The notes below the pieces were generated by a model that was not told the origin of the DNA, did not search any database, and worked only from the letters and a program-made list of their open reading frames with translations. Below are positions 42,904 to 51,995 of a stretch of 64,000 nt of DNA, one piece after another. Source of the stretch: Hyphomicrobium_A sp963724945 (GTDB taxonomy: Bacteria; Pseudomonadota; Alphaproteobacteria; Rhizobiales; Hyphomicrobiaceae). The DNA lies in assembly GCA_963724945.1 (NCBI GenBank), contig CAVRWL010000003.1, forward strand, positions 2,170,001 to 2,234,000. Direction: 5' to 3'. Position numbers and translations under genes: made by a program. The stretch's first letter is position 1, and the number at the start of each line of letters is the position of its first letter.

Positions 42904-44211
42904 ATGTCCATGCCGGGCAGACGCGGGCCGGGCAGACGCGGGCCGGGCGGGCTCGGGATCGGGTTCCTCGCGGCGCCGCTGGACGATGGCGCGTTCGGGC
43001 TGGGCGCGCGCATCTCGTTCTTCTTTGCCGCGGTCTTTCTAGCCTACGGCGTGATCGTCCCTTACTTCCCGGTGTGGCTGCACGCCAAGGGGCTGGCGCC
43101 GATCGAGATCGCCTCGATCACGGCGGCACCGCTGTTCGTGCGCGTCCTGTTCACGCCCTCAGTCGGCCTGTTGGCGGATCGGCTCGCGAACTACCGCCTC
43201 GTCATCATCACGCTTGCCTGGAGCGCCGTTGCCCTGGTGCTCGTGCTCAGCGGGCTCTCCGGCTATTGGCCGATCCTCGGTGTCGGCGTCGCCTTCCTCT
43301 TGGCCACGGGGACCATGCTGCCGCTGATCGAGACGGTGGCGGTCGGTGGCGTTCGCAGCGCGGGGCTCGACTACGGCCGCATGCGGCTGTGGGGCTCGAT
43401 CACGTTCATCGTGGCGAACTTCGCCGGCGGCGTGCTGATCGAGGCGCTCGGCGGCGGGTTCGGCATCTGGCTCATTGCGTCGGCGGCCGTGCTGACGGTC
43501 GGCGCCGCCCACATGCTGCCCGCGCCGCAGGCCAAGACGGACGGCGCGCACAAGGTTCGGACGCATTGGCGCCTGTCGTTCCCAGTACGGCTGCTCGGCT
43601 CACGGCCGTTCCTGCTGTTCCTGGTGGCGATCGGTTGCACCCACGGCGCGCATGCGACGTTCTACACATTCGGCGCGCTGCAGTGGCAGTCGCAAGGGCT
43701 CTCGGCGGCGTGGGTGGGAACGCTGTGGGCCATCGGCGTCTCCGCCGAGGTGATCCTATTTGCCTTTTCGGCGCCGGTGGTGCGCCGCTTCGCAGCCCCC
43801 CAGCTCATCGCCGCCGGCGCTGCGGCCGCCGTGGTGCGCTGGACCGTCATGGGGCTCAACCCGCCGCTCGCCGTGCTCATTCCGCTGCAGACGCTGCACG
43901 CGCTCACCTACGGGGCGGCGCACCTCGGCGCTATTCTGTTCATTGCGCGCGCGGTGCCGCCCAAGGGGGCGGGAAGCGCGCAAGCGTTCTACGCCGTGAT
44001 CGCGGCCGGACTGGTGCTTGGCCTCGTCGGTCTCGCCTCGGGCGCGCTCTATGCCCGCTACGGCGGCGAGGTTTACTTCCTGCCGGCCGCCGTCGCGCTC
44101 ATCGGCTGTGTGGCGGCGGTGGCGCTCATGCGGCAGTGGAGCGGGGGGCTGTTGTGGACCGAGGAGGCGACTGCGCCCTTCACCCCCACAGATCGGGCTC
44201 AGGCGGGCTGA
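42904..44211 (+). CDS. MFS transporter (MFS_1-like, HcaT-type)
   Basis: 435 residues from ATG 42904, with GGAGG seven bases upstream. Twelve membrane segments. It starts with a duplicated PGRRG element, then ISFFFAAVFLAYGVIVPYFPVWL, the N-terminus of the PP-permease/HcaT-like subfamily, whose proposed substrates include aromatic acids and oligosaccharides. VGLLADRLANYRLVIITLAW, LDYGRMRLWGSITFIVANFAGG, TFYTFGALQWQSQGLSAAWVGTLWAIGVSAEV and FIARAVPPKGAGSAQAFYAVIAAG are conserved for that subfamily. The substrate is unknown. The 3' end overlaps the convergent epimerase gene by 32 bases. Confidence 0.85.
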   Translation: MSMPGRRGPGRRGPGGLGIGFLAAPLDDGAFGLGARISFFFAAVFLAYGVIVPYFPVWLHAKGLAPIEIASITAAPLFVRVLFTPSVGLLADRLANYRLVIITLAWSAVALVLVLSGLSGYWPILGVGVAFLLATGTMLPLIETVAVGGVRSAGLDYGRMRLWGSITFIVANFAGGVLIEALGGGFGIWLIASAAVLTVGAAHMLPAPQAKTDGAHKVRTHWRLSFPVRLLGSRPFLLFLVAIGCTHGAHATFYTFGALQWQSQGLSAAWVGTLWAIGVSAEVILFAFSAPVVRRFAAPQLIAAGAAAAVVRWTVMGLNPPLAVLIPLQTLHALTYGAAHLGAILFIARAVPPKGAGSAQAFYAVIAAGLVLGLVGLASGALYARYGGEVYFLPAAVALIGCVAAVALMRQWSGGLLWTEEATAPFTPTDRAQAG

Positions 44212-45163
44212 TCCAGCCGTTCTCGATCGTCAGTCCGGGCTCGCGGTCGCGTGCGAGCAGCAGCGGCCCGTCGAGGTCGATCCATTCCGCCTCGTAGCCG
44301 AGCAGAAGCGCGGGCGCCGCCGCCAGCGAGGTCGCGACCATCGAGCCGACCATGATCTTGAAACCCGAGGCGCGCGCGGCATGCGCGAAGCTCAGCGCCT
44401 CGGTGAGGCCGCCCGTCTTATCGAGCTTGATGTTGACTGCGTCGTAGCGTCCCGCGAGGCGCTCGAGGTCGCCGCTTCCATGCGCGCTCTCGTCGGCGCA
44501 CACGGGAACGGCACGCGCACTGAGCGCGAGTGCGTCATCGGCGCCGGCCGGCAGCGGCTGCTCCACGAGCTCGATGCCCGCGAAGGCGGCCGCATCGAGG
44601 AACGGTCCCAGCATCTCCGGCGTCCACGCCTCGTTGGCGTCGGCGATGAGGCGCGCGTCGGGCCGGGCGAGGCGCACGGCGGCCATGCGCTCGGGATCGC
44701 CAGCCCCGGCAAGCTTGATCTTCAGAAGCTTCATCTGCGGCACCGCCTTCGCCGCCGCCGCCATCGCGGCAGGAGCCCCCACGCTCAAGGTGAAGGCCGT
44801 GAGCACGGGGCGCGGCGCGGGCAGCCCGGCCAGCTGCCAAGCGCGCTTTCCGGCCCGCTTGGCCTCGAGATCCCAAAGCGCGCAGTCGAGCGCGTTGCGC
44901 GCCGCGCCCGGGGGAAGAAGGTTGGCGATGCTGAGCCGGTCGACAGGGCCCTTGACGGCGCGCAGGCGCACAATCGTGCCCTCGACCGTCTCGCCGTAGC
45001 GGGCGTAGGGCACCGCCTCCCCGCGCCCCTCGTGGCGCCCGTCGGACACGCGCGCGAGAACGACGATCGCCTCCGACTTGGCGCCGCGCGCGATGACGAA
45101 CGGTTTGGCGAGCGGCCACGCCTCTTGGGTGACCTCGATCAGCCGGGTCTCGGCATGTGTCAT
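44180..45163 (-). CDS. dgcA: L-Ala-D/L-Glu epimerase (muconate-lactonizing/enolase superfamily)
   Basis: Epimerises the L-Ala-D-Glu dipeptide released by murein recycling. 327 residues from ATG 45163; an upstream ATG (45220) would overlap the next gene's end. Enolase-superfamily features: barrel Lys pair K148/K150 in LLKIKLAG, metal ligands D175 (ADANEAW), E201 (ELVEQPL) and D224 (CADESAHG), and K246 in NIKLDKTGG. AKPFVIARGAKSEAIVV and GRGEAVPYARYGET form the capping domain. Specificity is inferred from family resemblance. It fits the cell-wall theme around it. The 5' end overlaps the neighbouring reading frame. Confidence 0.88.
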   Translation of the reverse strand: MTHAETRLIEVTQEAWPLAKPFVIARGAKSEAIVVLARVSDGRHEGRGEAVPYARYGETVEGTIVRLRAVKGPVDRLSIANLLPPGAARNALDCALWDLEAKRAGKRAWQLAGLPAPRPVLTAFTLSVGAPAAMAAAAKAVPQMKLLKIKLAGAGDPERMAAVRLARPDARLIADANEAWTPEMLGPFLDAAAFAGIELVEQPLPAGADDALALSARAVPVCADESAHGSGDLERLAGRYDAVNIKLDKTGGLTEALSFAHAARASGFKIMVGSMVATSLAAAPALLLGYEAEWIDLDGPLLLARDREPGLTIENGWISPPEPDLWG

Positions 45164-45197
45164 GACGGTTTGGCGGCGTGCGCTGGCGTCGGCGATG

Positions 45198-47903
45198 CTA
45201 GCCGAGCCGTCCGCACGCATGCCCCAGGAAGAGATAGACGCGGCCCGCGTCGGAGACGAGATGGCCTTGGGTCAGCTGGCCGGTGGGGTCGCGCATGTCG
45301 GATTCGGAAACGGCGCGCTCGAAGTCGGCGAGGTAGCGAGCAATGGCGCGCGAAAGATCTGGATCGATGCGGGAACGCTGGCTCACGTCGTCGAACACCA
45401 TGCGCCCCTCGTCGCTGTAGATGGAGCGTACCATGACGCCGCGCTGTCCGGCCCGCAGCCGCGACCAGATCGCCGTGGCGGTTGCCGGATCGAGCGCGCG
45501 TGCGATCGCTTCCAGGTCGAGATTGAAGGCGGACGGCTGGCGCGGCGCGCCGGTGATGGGCGAGCCGGTAACCGGCGGCTCGTCCTCGCGCGAGGCGCGC
45601 GCCAACAGATCGCCGAGCGACCAGCTCTCGCGGCTATCCGGCGCCCGGCTCGGTGGGGCGGCGTGCCGCTGCTGCTGGCGCTGCCGGTTGCCGAGCTCCT
45701 GGGCGATGGTGGAGGACAGCGTCGTCAGCGAGCGCGCCATCTCCTGACCACTCGACGGGCGCGGTGGCGGAGCGGTGGCAGCCTCGCTCATTGCGGGCGC
45801 AGTAACGTCCCTTTGCGTTGCGGCGCGTGCGGTGAGCGCGGAGAGCTGATCGAGGGCCTTGATCTGATCCTGCAGCGCCCGGCGCATGCTTTCCGAGCTT
45901 TCCTGCGCCGCGACCGGCAGCCGCTCGAGCTGCTCGCGTAGCCGGCTCTGCTCGGCGGCGATCTCGGTGGCGGCGCGCTTGGCCTGCTGGCGCATCTCCT
46001 CGGACGTGGTGGCGAAGCGGTCCGTCAGCGAGCCGAGCTCGGAGGTCATGGCGCTCGATACCGACGACAGGCGGTGGCGCAAGTCCTCCAGCGTCCGCTC
46101 GCTCTCGGCGGCCGTCTGCTCGCGCACCCGATCGAGCTCGCTGCGGGCTCTGATGTCGGCTTCCGACAGCGAGCCCTCGATCGAGGTCGAATAGCCTTCG
46201 ACGAAGGTGGCGAACTCGTCTGCCTTGCCGGAAAGCTGCTCGAGCGTCCGCGACAGGTCGGCGTGGCGGGTCTGAAGCGTCTGGTCGATCTTGTAGTTGG
46301 CCGTCTCGAGGGCATCGGCCGCCTTCATGATCTCCTGGCCCTGGTTCTCGAACCGCCCCGTGATGCCGGTGATCTGGCCGAACAAGTTCTCCGAGATGTT
46401 GCGCAATATGTCGGACTGGCCGGCGAGGCCTTCCATGGCCTTGACCGATTGGCGGGTAATGTTTTCGCTCGCGCGGCGCACCGAGTTGATGCCGTGCATC
46501 AGAGCCTCGTCGAGGTCGGTCGCCTGTCGGCCGATCGCGCCGCGGAAGTTGACGGCATGCTCGTCGAGCGCCTGAGTGAGCGCCTGCGTCTTGTCGACCA
46601 CGGCGGCGTCGATGGCGGCGGTCGAGCGCATGATCAAGTCGTCGAACAGCCGCAGTCGCTCGGCGAAGGCATCATCCAGGGATTGGGTGCGCTCGATGAG
46701 CTGCTGGTCGAGGGACTGGGCACGGTTGGCGAGCGCGGCGTCGAGCGCGCGTGCGTATTCCTCAAAGACGGTCTGCAGGTTCTCCGTGCGCGCTCCGAAC
46801 GAGGTGTCGAGCCGCTGCAACTGTTCCTCGAGCGTGCCCTGCAGCTGCTCGGCGCGGTTGCCGAGCGCCATCGCGAGCCCGGCCGTGTAGGTCTCGAGCA
46901 TGGTCTGCAGCTGGTCAGCGCGGCCGCCGACGGCCGTCTCCAGGTTGCCGACGCTGGAGGCGAGGGAGGTCTCGAGCATCGTCAGGTTCTCGCCGGCGCC
47001 TTCGATGACGCCTGCGAGCTTGATCTGCTGATTGGAGAGCTTGTCGATCAGCGCCGGTATCTCGCCGCCGAGCCGCTGCAGCGTCTCGCTGACGTGGTCG
47101 CTCGTGTTGACGAGGGCATGGCGCTCGCCCGAGAGCTCCTGGATCAGGTTGCGGATCTTGCGCTCGTTCTCCTCATAGGAGCGCTCGAGCAGCGTGACCT
47201 CGTTGTGCACCAGCGCCTCGAGCTCGCCGGCGCGGCCGAGCGCGCGCGAGATCGCGTCGTTCATGAACGAAACCTGCCGGCGCACGGCTTGGCCCAGCGA
47301 CGCGATCGACTGCTCGGCCAGGCGGTCGGGCTCGGCCAGCCTGATCGCCACCTCCGTCATCGTCGACGATCTGAGCCGCAGCTCCTCCGCGCGCCAGGCC
47401 AGAAGCGCCAGCAGCCACATCACGCCGATCGGAACGACGACCGCGGCGACGGTGAGGAAGGTCGTGGGCCGCGCCAGAAGATCGAGCCAGCTCAGGATCG
47501 GAGCTTCCGTGCCGAGCGTCACGATGGCAAAGGAGGCACCGATGGCGGCCCAGATGACGCTCGCGATCGCGGCGAACTTGAAGATCGTGTTCGAGGGCTT
47601 CTGCTGCAGCGCATAAATGAGGCCGCCGATGCTCGGACCATCGTCGTTGGCGGCGATGCGGTTGCGAGAGGGGCCGGCGGGGCGCCGGCGTGCGACGCGG
47701 CGCCGGGACGTTCCGGTCTCGGGTGTGCCGTGCTCTTGCGGCTCGGGGGGCGCCGACGGGGGGAGGCGTGGCGGCAGCGAGGGGGGGACGTCGTCGAGCC
47801 TGACGTCGTCGGGGAAGGTGTCGGTGGCAGGCAGCGGAAGGCTCGGCTCGGGCTTGTCTTCAGCCCCGCGCGCGCTGAGCTTGCTGTTCTTCTCTTGCGC
47901 CAT
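45198..47903 (-). CDS. Large coiled-coil envelope protein (GPR-like, Hyphomicrobiales)
   Basis: About 901 residues from ATG 47903; GTG 47930 would add nine. A Pro/Arg-rich cytoplasmic start (to about 110) precedes two membrane segments (FAAIASVIWAAIGASFAIV; LTVAAVVVPIGVMWLLALLAW). A long apolipoprotein-like/MCP-like coiled coil follows (about 180-700, repeated NRAEQLQ/ ARTENLQ/ NRAQSLDQQL units), and a conserved C-terminal domain (LDLEAIARALDPATATAIWSRL, VMVRSIYSDEGRMVFDDV, YLFLGHACGRLG). It resembles, and may be a shorter relative of, the Agrobacterium growth-pole-ring protein (GPR), which sits at the pole during unipolar growth; this is recalled, not tested. Upstream of dgcA. Confidence 0.7.
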   Translation of the reverse strand: MAQEKNSKLSARGAEDKPEPSLPLPATDTFPDDVRLDDVPPSLPPRLPPSAPPEPQEHGTPETGTSRRRVARRRPAGPSRNRIAANDDGPSIGGLIYALQQKPSNTIFKFAAIASVIWAAIGASFAIVTLGTEAPILSWLDLLARPTTFLTVAAVVVPIGVMWLLALLAWRAEELRLRSSTMTEVAIRLAEPDRLAEQSIASLGQAVRRQVSFMNDAISRALGRAGELEALVHNEVTLLERSYEENERKIRNLIQELSGERHALVNTSDHVSETLQRLGGEIPALIDKLSNQQIKLAGVIEGAGENLTMLETSLASSVGNLETAVGGRADQLQTMLETYTAGLAMALGNRAEQLQGTLEEQLQRLDTSFGARTENLQTVFEEYARALDAALANRAQSLDQQLIERTQSLDDAFAERLRLFDDLIMRSTAAIDAAVVDKTQALTQALDEHAVNFRGAIGRQATDLDEALMHGINSVRRASENITRQSVKAMEGLAGQSDILRNISENLFGQITGITGRFENQGQEIMKAADALETANYKIDQTLQTRHADLSRTLEQLSGKADEFATFVEGYSTSIEGSLSEADIRARSELDRVREQTAAESERTLEDLRHRLSSVSSAMTSELGSLTDRFATTSEEMRQQAKRAATEIAAEQSRLREQLERLPVAAQESSESMRRALQDQIKALDQLSALTARAATQRDVTAPAMSEAATAPPPRPSSGQEMARSLTTLSSTIAQELGNRQRQQQRHAAPPSRAPDSRESWSLGDLLARASREDEPPVTGSPITGAPRQPSAFNLDLEAIARALDPATATAIWSRLRAGQRGVMVRSIYSDEGRMVFDDVSQRSRIDPDLSRAIARYLADFERAVSESDMRDPTGQLTQGHLVSDAGRVYLFLGHACGRLG

Positions 47904-48273
47904 CCACCCCGTCCTAGGAAAGCCGCTCACGCGGTCTTCCGCCCACCCTCAAAGCGCACGCGACGAGAACACGACCAGCCGGCAGGCTCGAGCACAGTCC
48001 ACGCCGCACACGGCTCCAGCCAGAAGCCAAGTTCGAAAAGCGCGCCCAGGAAGCAAATCCACCCGTCCGTCAACGGTTTGGCGGGAATTTGGGGCAAAAG
48101 CAAGGTTCCGAGCTGGTTGTCGGCAGGCCATTGGTCTGAGTCGCTCGAAGGTTAATGCTCAACTTGAGGAGGCGCAATTTACGGGCACTTATTACCTGTG
48201 CGTGAAGATGGGACGGCAAGCTGCGGCACTTGACAATGGGCTTGCCGGTTGCGCGGGAGCCAAAGCAAAAACG

Positions 48274-48669
48274 ATGGCCGCAGACGCTAATTCTGAAAGC
48301 TGTCAACACGTTGGCGCCGAGGAGCCCTCTCTTCCGGAGGAGCCCGTCGACCTTTCGCACCTGCGCCGCTACACGCTCGGCGACCGGCGCCTGGAGGTGG
48401 AGATCCTCGGGTTGTTCATCGAGCAGACGCCGTTGACCATCGCGGCGTTGCAGCGGGCGGCCAGCGACCGGGACTGGGTCAATGCCGCCCATACCCTCAA
48501 GGGGTCGGCGCGTGCCGTAGGTGCATGGAGCCTAGCCAAGCTCGCCGAGCGCGCTGAACGGCTCGGCGGCGTCTGCGACCGCAAGGCGTGCGAGCGCATG
48601 CTGCGCCGTATCGAGCAGGCCACCGCGCAGGCGCGCGCGCAGATCGCCTCGCTCGGCGAATCCGACTAG
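48274..48669 (+). CDS. Hpt-domain phosphotransfer protein
   Basis: 131 residues from ATG 48274; ATG 48208 is an upstream alternative in the same frame. A single Hpt domain: PVDLSHLRRYTLGDRRLEVEIL, then the phosphorylatable His73 in NAAHTLKGSARAVGAWSLAKLAE, and RKACERMLRRIEQATAQA. It would shuttle phosphate between a hybrid kinase and a response regulator, neither of which is in this window. It is divergent from the coiled-coil protein, an association seen in Hyphomicrobiales. Confidence 0.87.
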   Translation: MAADANSESCQHVGAEEPSLPEEPVDLSHLRRYTLGDRRLEVEILGLFIEQTPLTIAALQRAASDRDWVNAAHTLKGSARAVGAWSLAKLAERAERLGGVCDRKACERMLRRIEQATAQARAQIASLGESD

Positions 48670-48806
48670 CAAACGCCCCGCCCAGGCACCCCATCCCGCG
48701 ACTTTCGCGCAACGGGATGCCCTTGAATTTGCTGGCAGTGCCCACTATTGGTGCGCGGGCGCAACGCATGCGCTGATCCCCCACCGAGACGGAGCCCGCG
48801 CGCGGC

Positions 48807-49127
48807 ATGATCAAGATCACCTTCATTCAGCCTGACGACAGCAAGCAGGTGGTCGAGAGCGAGCCGGGATTGACCCTCATGGAGGCGGCAAAGCTCAACA
48901 CGGTGCCTGGCATAGAGGCCGAGTGCGGCGGGGCCTGCGCGTGCGCGACGTGTCACGTATACGTGGACGAGGCCTGGCGCGATAAGACCGGCACCCCCTC
49001 GCAAATGGAGGAGGACATGCTGGATTTCGCCTTCGACGTGCGCGAGACGAGCCGGTTGAGCTGCCAGATCAAGCTCACGCCCGAGCTCGACGGTCTCGTG
49101 GTGCGCGTGCCAGCAAAGCAGTTCTAG
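48807..49127 (+). CDS. 2Fe-2S ferredoxin, adrenodoxin/FdVI type
   Basis: 106 residues. Cluster ligands follow the C-x5-C-x2-C pattern in ECGGACACATCHVYV (Cys40, Cys46, Cys49) plus Cys86 in SCQIKLTPELDGLVVRVP. EDMLDFAFDVRETSRLSC is the adrenodoxin-type region that contacts redox partners. It may act in Fe-S assembly or in electron supply to a P450 or oxygenase. The ferredoxin reductase gene starts 24 bases after it, so they are likely a pair. Confidence 0.93.
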   Translation: MIKITFIQPDDSKQVVESEPGLTLMEAAKLNTVPGIEAECGGACACATCHVYVDEAWRDKTGTPSQMEEDMLDFAFDVRETSRLSCQIKLTPELDGLVVRVPAKQF

Positions 49128-49151
49128 AGTGCGGGGCGGCGAGGGGAAGAG

Positions 49152-50207
49152 ATGAGCTTTGAAGCGCTATCGGACTCCGCCGGCGCCGGCCCGATCGAGA
49201 CCGACGCGGTGATCATCGGCGCTGGGCCGATCGGCCTCTTTGCCGTATTCGAGCTCGGGCTCGTCGACGTCAAGGCTCACGTGATCGACATCCTCGACAA
49301 GCCGGGCGGCCAATGCGCCGAGCTTTATCCCGACAAGCCGATCTACGACATCCCCGGACTGCCCATCGTCACCGGGCAGGAGATCACCGACCGGCTGATG
49401 GAGCAGATCAAGCCGTTTGGCGCGACGTTCCATCTGCGCGAGCAGGTCGAAGAGCTGGAGCGGCTACCCGATCAAAGGTTCCGGCTAAAAACCGACGCCG
49501 GCAAGACGTTCATCGCCAAGGTCGTGGTGATTGCCGCGGGGGGCGGCTCGTTCACGCCCAAACGGCCGCCGCTTGCCGGCATCGAGGCCTTCGAGGGTGC
49601 GTCCGTGTTCTATGCGGTGCGGCGCATGGAGGATTTGCGCGGCAAGGCGATCCTGATCGTCGGCGGCGGCGATTCCGCGCTCGACTGGACTCTCAACCTG
49701 CAGCCGCTGGCCAAGAGCCTCACGCTTCTGCACCGCCGCGACGAGTTTCGCGGCGCACCCCATTCAGTGGAGAAGATGCGGGAGCTCGCGGCGGCGGGGA
49801 AGATCCGCCTGCTCATCGGCCAGGTCGGCAACCTGCATGGGAGCGGCAACCTGTTGGAAGCGGTTACGGTGAAGACCAAGGACGGCGAGGAGCGCATTGC
49901 GGTCGAGGCCATGCTGCCCTTCTTCGGCCTGACGATGAAGCTCGGGCCCATCGCCAACTGGGACCTCGCTCTCAAGGACAACCTGATCCCCGTCGATACC
50001 GAGAAGTTCGAGACGAGCGAGAAGGGCATCTTCGCCATCGGCGACATCAACTGGTACCCGGGCAAGCTCAAGCTCATCCTTTCGGGCTTCCACGAGGCGG
50101 CGCTGATGGCGCAGCAGGCCTACAAGCACGTCTATCCCGGCAAGAAGCTTCTGTTCCAGTACACGACCTCGTCCTCGAGCCTGCAAAAGAAGCTCGGGGT
50201 CAACTAG
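49152..50207 (+). CDS. Ferredoxin-NADP+ reductase, thioredoxin-reductase-like (YumC type)
   Basis: 351 residues. FAD-binding VIIGAGPIGLFAVFELG, then PGGQCAELYPDKPIYDIPG, which is typical of type 2 FNR rather than thioredoxin reductase; the redox-active CxxC is absent. NADPH-binding ILIVGGGDSALDWTLNLQ. C-terminal SEKGIFAIGDINWYPGKLKLILSGFHEAALMA. Immediately after the ferredoxin gene, so it presumably reduces that ferredoxin with NADPH. Confidence 0.93.
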   Translation: MSFEALSDSAGAGPIETDAVIIGAGPIGLFAVFELGLVDVKAHVIDILDKPGGQCAELYPDKPIYDIPGLPIVTGQEITDRLMEQIKPFGATFHLREQVEELERLPDQRFRLKTDAGKTFIAKVVVIAAGGGSFTPKRPPLAGIEAFEGASVFYAVRRMEDLRGKAILIVGGGDSALDWTLNLQPLAKSLTLLHRRDEFRGAPHSVEKMRELAAAGKIRLLIGQVGNLHGSGNLLEAVTVKTKDGEERIAVEAMLPFFGLTMKLGPIANWDLALKDNLIPVDTEKFETSEKGIFAIGDINWYPGKLKLILSGFHEAALMAQQAYKHVYPGKKLLFQYTTSSSSLQKKLGVN

Positions 50208-50242
50208 GAGCCGAAGGCTCGCGCGAGGATTGCCGCGGCTCG

Positions 50243-51481
50243 TCAGCCTGCGTAGCGGTCCGCGATGAAGCGCCGGAGCGCCATGGGGAGCACGCCAAGC
50301 GCGGCCTTGAGGGCCGGGCGCACGGCCCCGAGGTAGAGACGCGTGAATGCCCACCCCTTGAGTGAGACGGGGACAGCCCAGTCGTTGACGTTCACCACGC
50401 CGTCGGCCCATCGCAGCTTGTAGTGCTCGGCGGGTGCGAGCAAGTCGAAGGTGCGAAAGCCATCGGCGAACGCTTGAGCCACTGTGCGTTCCAAGAGGAG
50501 GGCGCCGACGCTCGCCTTCTCGAACCGCAGATCGAAGGCGGCGATGTGCAGAGCCGCGCGATCTTTGCAGCCGATGAAGACGTTGACCGCCACCAAATCG
50601 GCGTTGGACGCGAGCGACACGACGTGCAGGCCGGCCGGGCGCCTGCGCCCTTCGGCTGCGTCGGCGAAGAAGGCGGTCATGCGCGGATCGGCGACCGCCG
50701 GGGAGACGGTGCCGCTCGCCTGCAGCTGCGCGCGCTTCAGCGCAATGGCATGCTCTGCGCGGCTGCGCGCTTGGCCCCCGCCCGAGCAGTGCTCGTAGCT
50801 CACGGAACCCAGTGCGGCGAGGCGCTTGGCCATCGCGCGCTGCTTCTTGCGGAACCGCGCCGAGCGCCGCTGCAAATGGGCCTCGAAATCACCTGCGCTT
50901 GCCAGGTCGACGTAAGGCGCCGCGAGGCGCTGCGTCGCGATGGCACCGAGCTCGGCCAAGAGCGGTGCGACCACGGCGTCGTCGCGTATCTTGCGCAGCC
51001 ATGCGAGGTCCGGCCGTAGCTGCTCCGTGACGAAGCTCCAGGCCTCGCGCAACAGCGCTCCGGCATCGGGCCCATCCTCCAGGAGGACGTCGCTGTACTG
51101 GCTGACCGGTGCGCCCATGGAGACGAGCGTGCTGAGGCCGGCGACGCGCTCCATCGCCAGAGGCCAGACCATGACGAGCCTGCCCGCGCGCCGTGCGGTG
51201 ACGATTGCCAGCGATAAGGAAGGGGCGCCCGCGCACGGTTTATCGAGGTAGTGATTGCACCAGTGCCAATTCCAATTGAAGTCCTGGAAAACGTTGGTGC
51301 CGCGGCCAGCGCGCTCAAAGAGGTCGTTCCAGTCGGCTCCAAGCGCGTCGAAGGCGGCGCGGTCGGTTACGAGCCGTAGCTCGAAGGGTGCCGCATCCGG
51401 CGCCGCCGGCGGGTTATCGGCGCCGCCATTGTCCCGTTCCAGAACGTCGACGCGCGGTCTTTGGAGGGCGGCGCCCCGCAT
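50243..51481 (-). CDS. GNAT/BioF2-type acetyltransferase (CelD-like)
   Basis: About 412 residues from ATG 51481, with GGGAG seven bases upstream; an upstream start at 51589 is possible. Residues about 40-330 form a FemAB/CelD-like acyltransferase: AFDALGADWNDLFERAGRGTNVFQDFNWNW, ARFRKKQRAMAKRLAALGSVSYE, and FIGCKDRAALHIAAFDLRFEKASVGALLLERTVAQAF. It is related to proteins linked with cellulose or exopolysaccharide synthesis; the substrate is unknown. No cellulose genes are nearby. Confidence 0.75.
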   Translation of the reverse strand: MRGAALQRPRVDVLERDNGGADNPPAAPDAAPFELRLVTDRAAFDALGADWNDLFERAGRGTNVFQDFNWNWHWCNHYLDKPCAGAPSLSLAIVTARRAGRLVMVWPLAMERVAGLSTLVSMGAPVSQYSDVLLEDGPDAGALLREAWSFVTEQLRPDLAWLRKIRDDAVVAPLLAELGAIATQRLAAPYVDLASAGDFEAHLQRRSARFRKKQRAMAKRLAALGSVSYEHCSGGGQARSRAEHAIALKRAQLQASGTVSPAVADPRMTAFFADAAEGRRRPAGLHVVSLASNADLVAVNVFIGCKDRAALHIAAFDLRFEKASVGALLLERTVAQAFADGFRTFDLLAPAEHYKLRWADGVVNVNDWAVPVSLKGWAFTRLYLGAVRPALKAALGVLPMALRRFIADRYAG

Positions 51482-51575
51482 TGGCAGCTCCCGATCGGCC
51501 TCATGAACACCGTCCCAAAGCGGGACCTTGCTGCAAATACGAGCAAGCCGCATGCCATCGCGGGGTGGCCAACGC

Positions 51576-51938
51576 TCAGAGATTTGCAATCTCCAGAACG
51601 CTTAACCAGACGAGGAGGACGACGAGCGACCACATCACGGCGCGGCCTCGCGCCGAAGGGGGCCCGGCCTCCAGCACCAGCAAGGTGCCCATCATTGAGA
51701 CGGCACAAACGTTAACAATGAGACAGCCCGCGAGGCCGAGGCCGCGTGAGCCCGGCACGCTACCCTCCAGGAAAAGGGCGCCGGCGATGCCGATCAGCAG
51801 TGCGCCGAGCAGGCGCGGCCAAAAACCGCTCCCCGTCGGCGGCAGACCGAGCAGCTTGATCGTGCTGAGCGGCGCCAGCACGAGCACGAGCCCCGCGGAG
51901 AGCTTCAAGAGGGTTTCGATCCAGAGGAGCTGCTGCAC
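51576..51938 (-). CDS. Four-helix small membrane protein, unknown
   Basis: 120 residues with GTG start. Four predicted membrane helices: WIETLLKLSAGLVLVLAPLS, FWPRLLGALLIGIAGALFLEG, LGLAGCLIVNVCAVSMMGTLLVL and AVMWSLVVLLVWLSVLEI. No family recognised. It is co-directional with the acetyltransferase, with 94 bases between. Confidence 0.6.
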   Translation of the reverse strand: MQQLLWIETLLKLSAGLVLVLAPLSTIKLLGLPPTGSGFWPRLLGALLIGIAGALFLEGSVPGSRGLGLAGCLIVNVCAVSMMGTLLVLEAGPPSARGRAVMWSLVVLLVWLSVLEIANL

Positions 51939-51995
51939 GAAGTTTGCCAGCGAGCGGAACCGGCTCGGCGTAGCGCGTATCCGTCGGCCTGGCCG

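Noticed and set aside
46074..48155. 693-codon plus-strand frame opposite the coiled-coil protein
   Set aside because: Antisense shadow; the minus-strand frame has membrane segments and heptad repeats that are biologically coherent.
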